From positions 1 through 51,421 of the forward strand of contig NZ_JARHUF010000028.1 of assembly GCF_029223195.1 (NCBI RefSeq): a stretch of DNA of 51,421 nt, read 5' to 3'. The translations under genes were made by a program, and so were the position numbers. The DNA comes from Vibrio sp. CAU 1672 (GTDB taxonomy: Bacteria; Pseudomonadota; Gammaproteobacteria; Enterobacterales; Vibrionaceae). The notes below the pieces were generated by a model, which worked only from the letters and a program-made list of their open reading frames with translations, had not been told where the DNA came from and did not search any database. Position 1 is the stretch's first letter. The number at the start of each line of letters is the position of its first letter. Of the stretch, positions 51,247-51,421 are shown piece by piece.

Positions 51247-51305
51247 CTAGATGCGCTTTCTTCAATATGAAGAACTGTGCAATCTCTTCAATTAATTCTT
51301 AAGAA

Positions 51306-51421
51306 TTATTCGAAGATCTTAGCAACAACACCAGCACCTACTGTACGGCCACCTTCACGGATCGCGAAACGTAGACCTTCGTCCATTGCGATTGGTGCGA
51401 TTAGCTCAACAGTCATCTTGA
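51306..51421 (-). CDS. tuf: Elongation factor Tu, C-terminal end (partial)
   Basis: The last 38 codons are present, encoding KMTVELIAPIAMDEGLRFAI, REGGRTVGAGVV and a terminal AKIFE, the C-terminus of EF-Tu domain 3. The rest lies beyond the window. Which tuf copy this is cannot be told from the fragment. In many proteobacteria bfd/bfr lie next to tuf, as here. Confidence 0.95.
   Translation of the reverse strand, partial: KMTVELIAPIAMDEGLRFAIREGGRTVGAGVVAKIFE

Larger units (their letters stand above)
50990..51305. other. bfd-tuf intergenic region
   Basis: This 316-bp stretch holds the bfd promoter region with a Fur-like box, an AT-rich middle with a short direct repeat of TAGCTAAC (51140-51147 and 51152-51159 approximately), and the tuf terminator. 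No gene is visible. Confidence 0.6.

Noticed and set aside
1..51421. CRISPR array, integron attC sites, insertion sequences or prophage
   Set aside because: No regularly spaced repeats, transposase or integrase genes, or phage structural genes were seen on either strand.

Overview
The window looks like a stretch of chromosome 1 from a Vibrio species. The support is a fused ArgH-ArgA gene, the low-cell-density quorum regulator AphA, an OxyR / peroxiredoxin-glutaredoxin pair, a DUF3624 gene and an MSHA-independent pilMNOPQ cluster, all with gammaproteobacterial protein sequences. Almost everything is core housekeeping. I see no phage, integron, insertion sequence or CRISPR array. Species cannot be fixed from this window.

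Layout. Positions 1-550 hold the 5' end of a 16S rRNA gene (minus strand) with its leader, a boxA and two sigma70 promoters. From 0.7 to 5.1 kb is cysJIH (assimilatory sulfate reduction), followed by a small unknown gene, an outer membrane barrel, pspG and dusA. At 8.0-9.0 kb are zur and cheX, then pgi and yjbQ. At 11.5-15.2 kb dnaB, alr and a BamA-like barrel run as one unit, with a DUF481 barrel beside them. At 16.2-17.7 kb is the rpsF-priB-rpsR-rplI ribosomal operon. At 17.9-27.4 kb, all on the minus strand, come pilMNOPQ, aroKB, damX, dam and rpe. mrcA (PBP1A) diverges from pilM. At 30.2-32.0 kb oxyR diverges from a peroxiredoxin-glutaredoxin hybrid. At 32.0-32.4 kb lie remnants of two decayed genes. 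At 32.9-39.4 kb is the arginine cluster argCBG plus argHA (minus) with argE divergent, then ppc and aphA. At 43.3-48.6 kb are methionine genes metF, metBL and metJ with MetJ operators. The window closes with a short malic enzyme, bfr-bfd and the 3' end of tuf.

How the genes work together. The arginine genes carry paired ARG boxes spaced 21 bp apart in the argC/argE gap and separately before argHA. The met genes carry three or four tandem 8-bp met boxes. OxyR faces a hydroperoxide-reducing enzyme across a tandem OxyR site. pspG has a textbook sigma54 promoter. bfd has a Fur-like box. aphA has a long leader with a stretch complementary to the conserved Qrr core as I remember it.

Points worth a second look are the chimeric gene graveyard at 32.0-32.4 kb, two mutually exclusive hairpins plus an internal promoter between pilQ and aroK, the structured aphA leader, the IHF-like site at pspG, a perfect DnaA box upstream of the rrn promoter, and gene order that differs from what I remember of V. 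cholerae (rpe next to rpsF, maeB next to bfr). I found no convincing undescribed multi-gene system. All motif and family calls were made by eye from the sequence and from knowledge of the families, without database searches.
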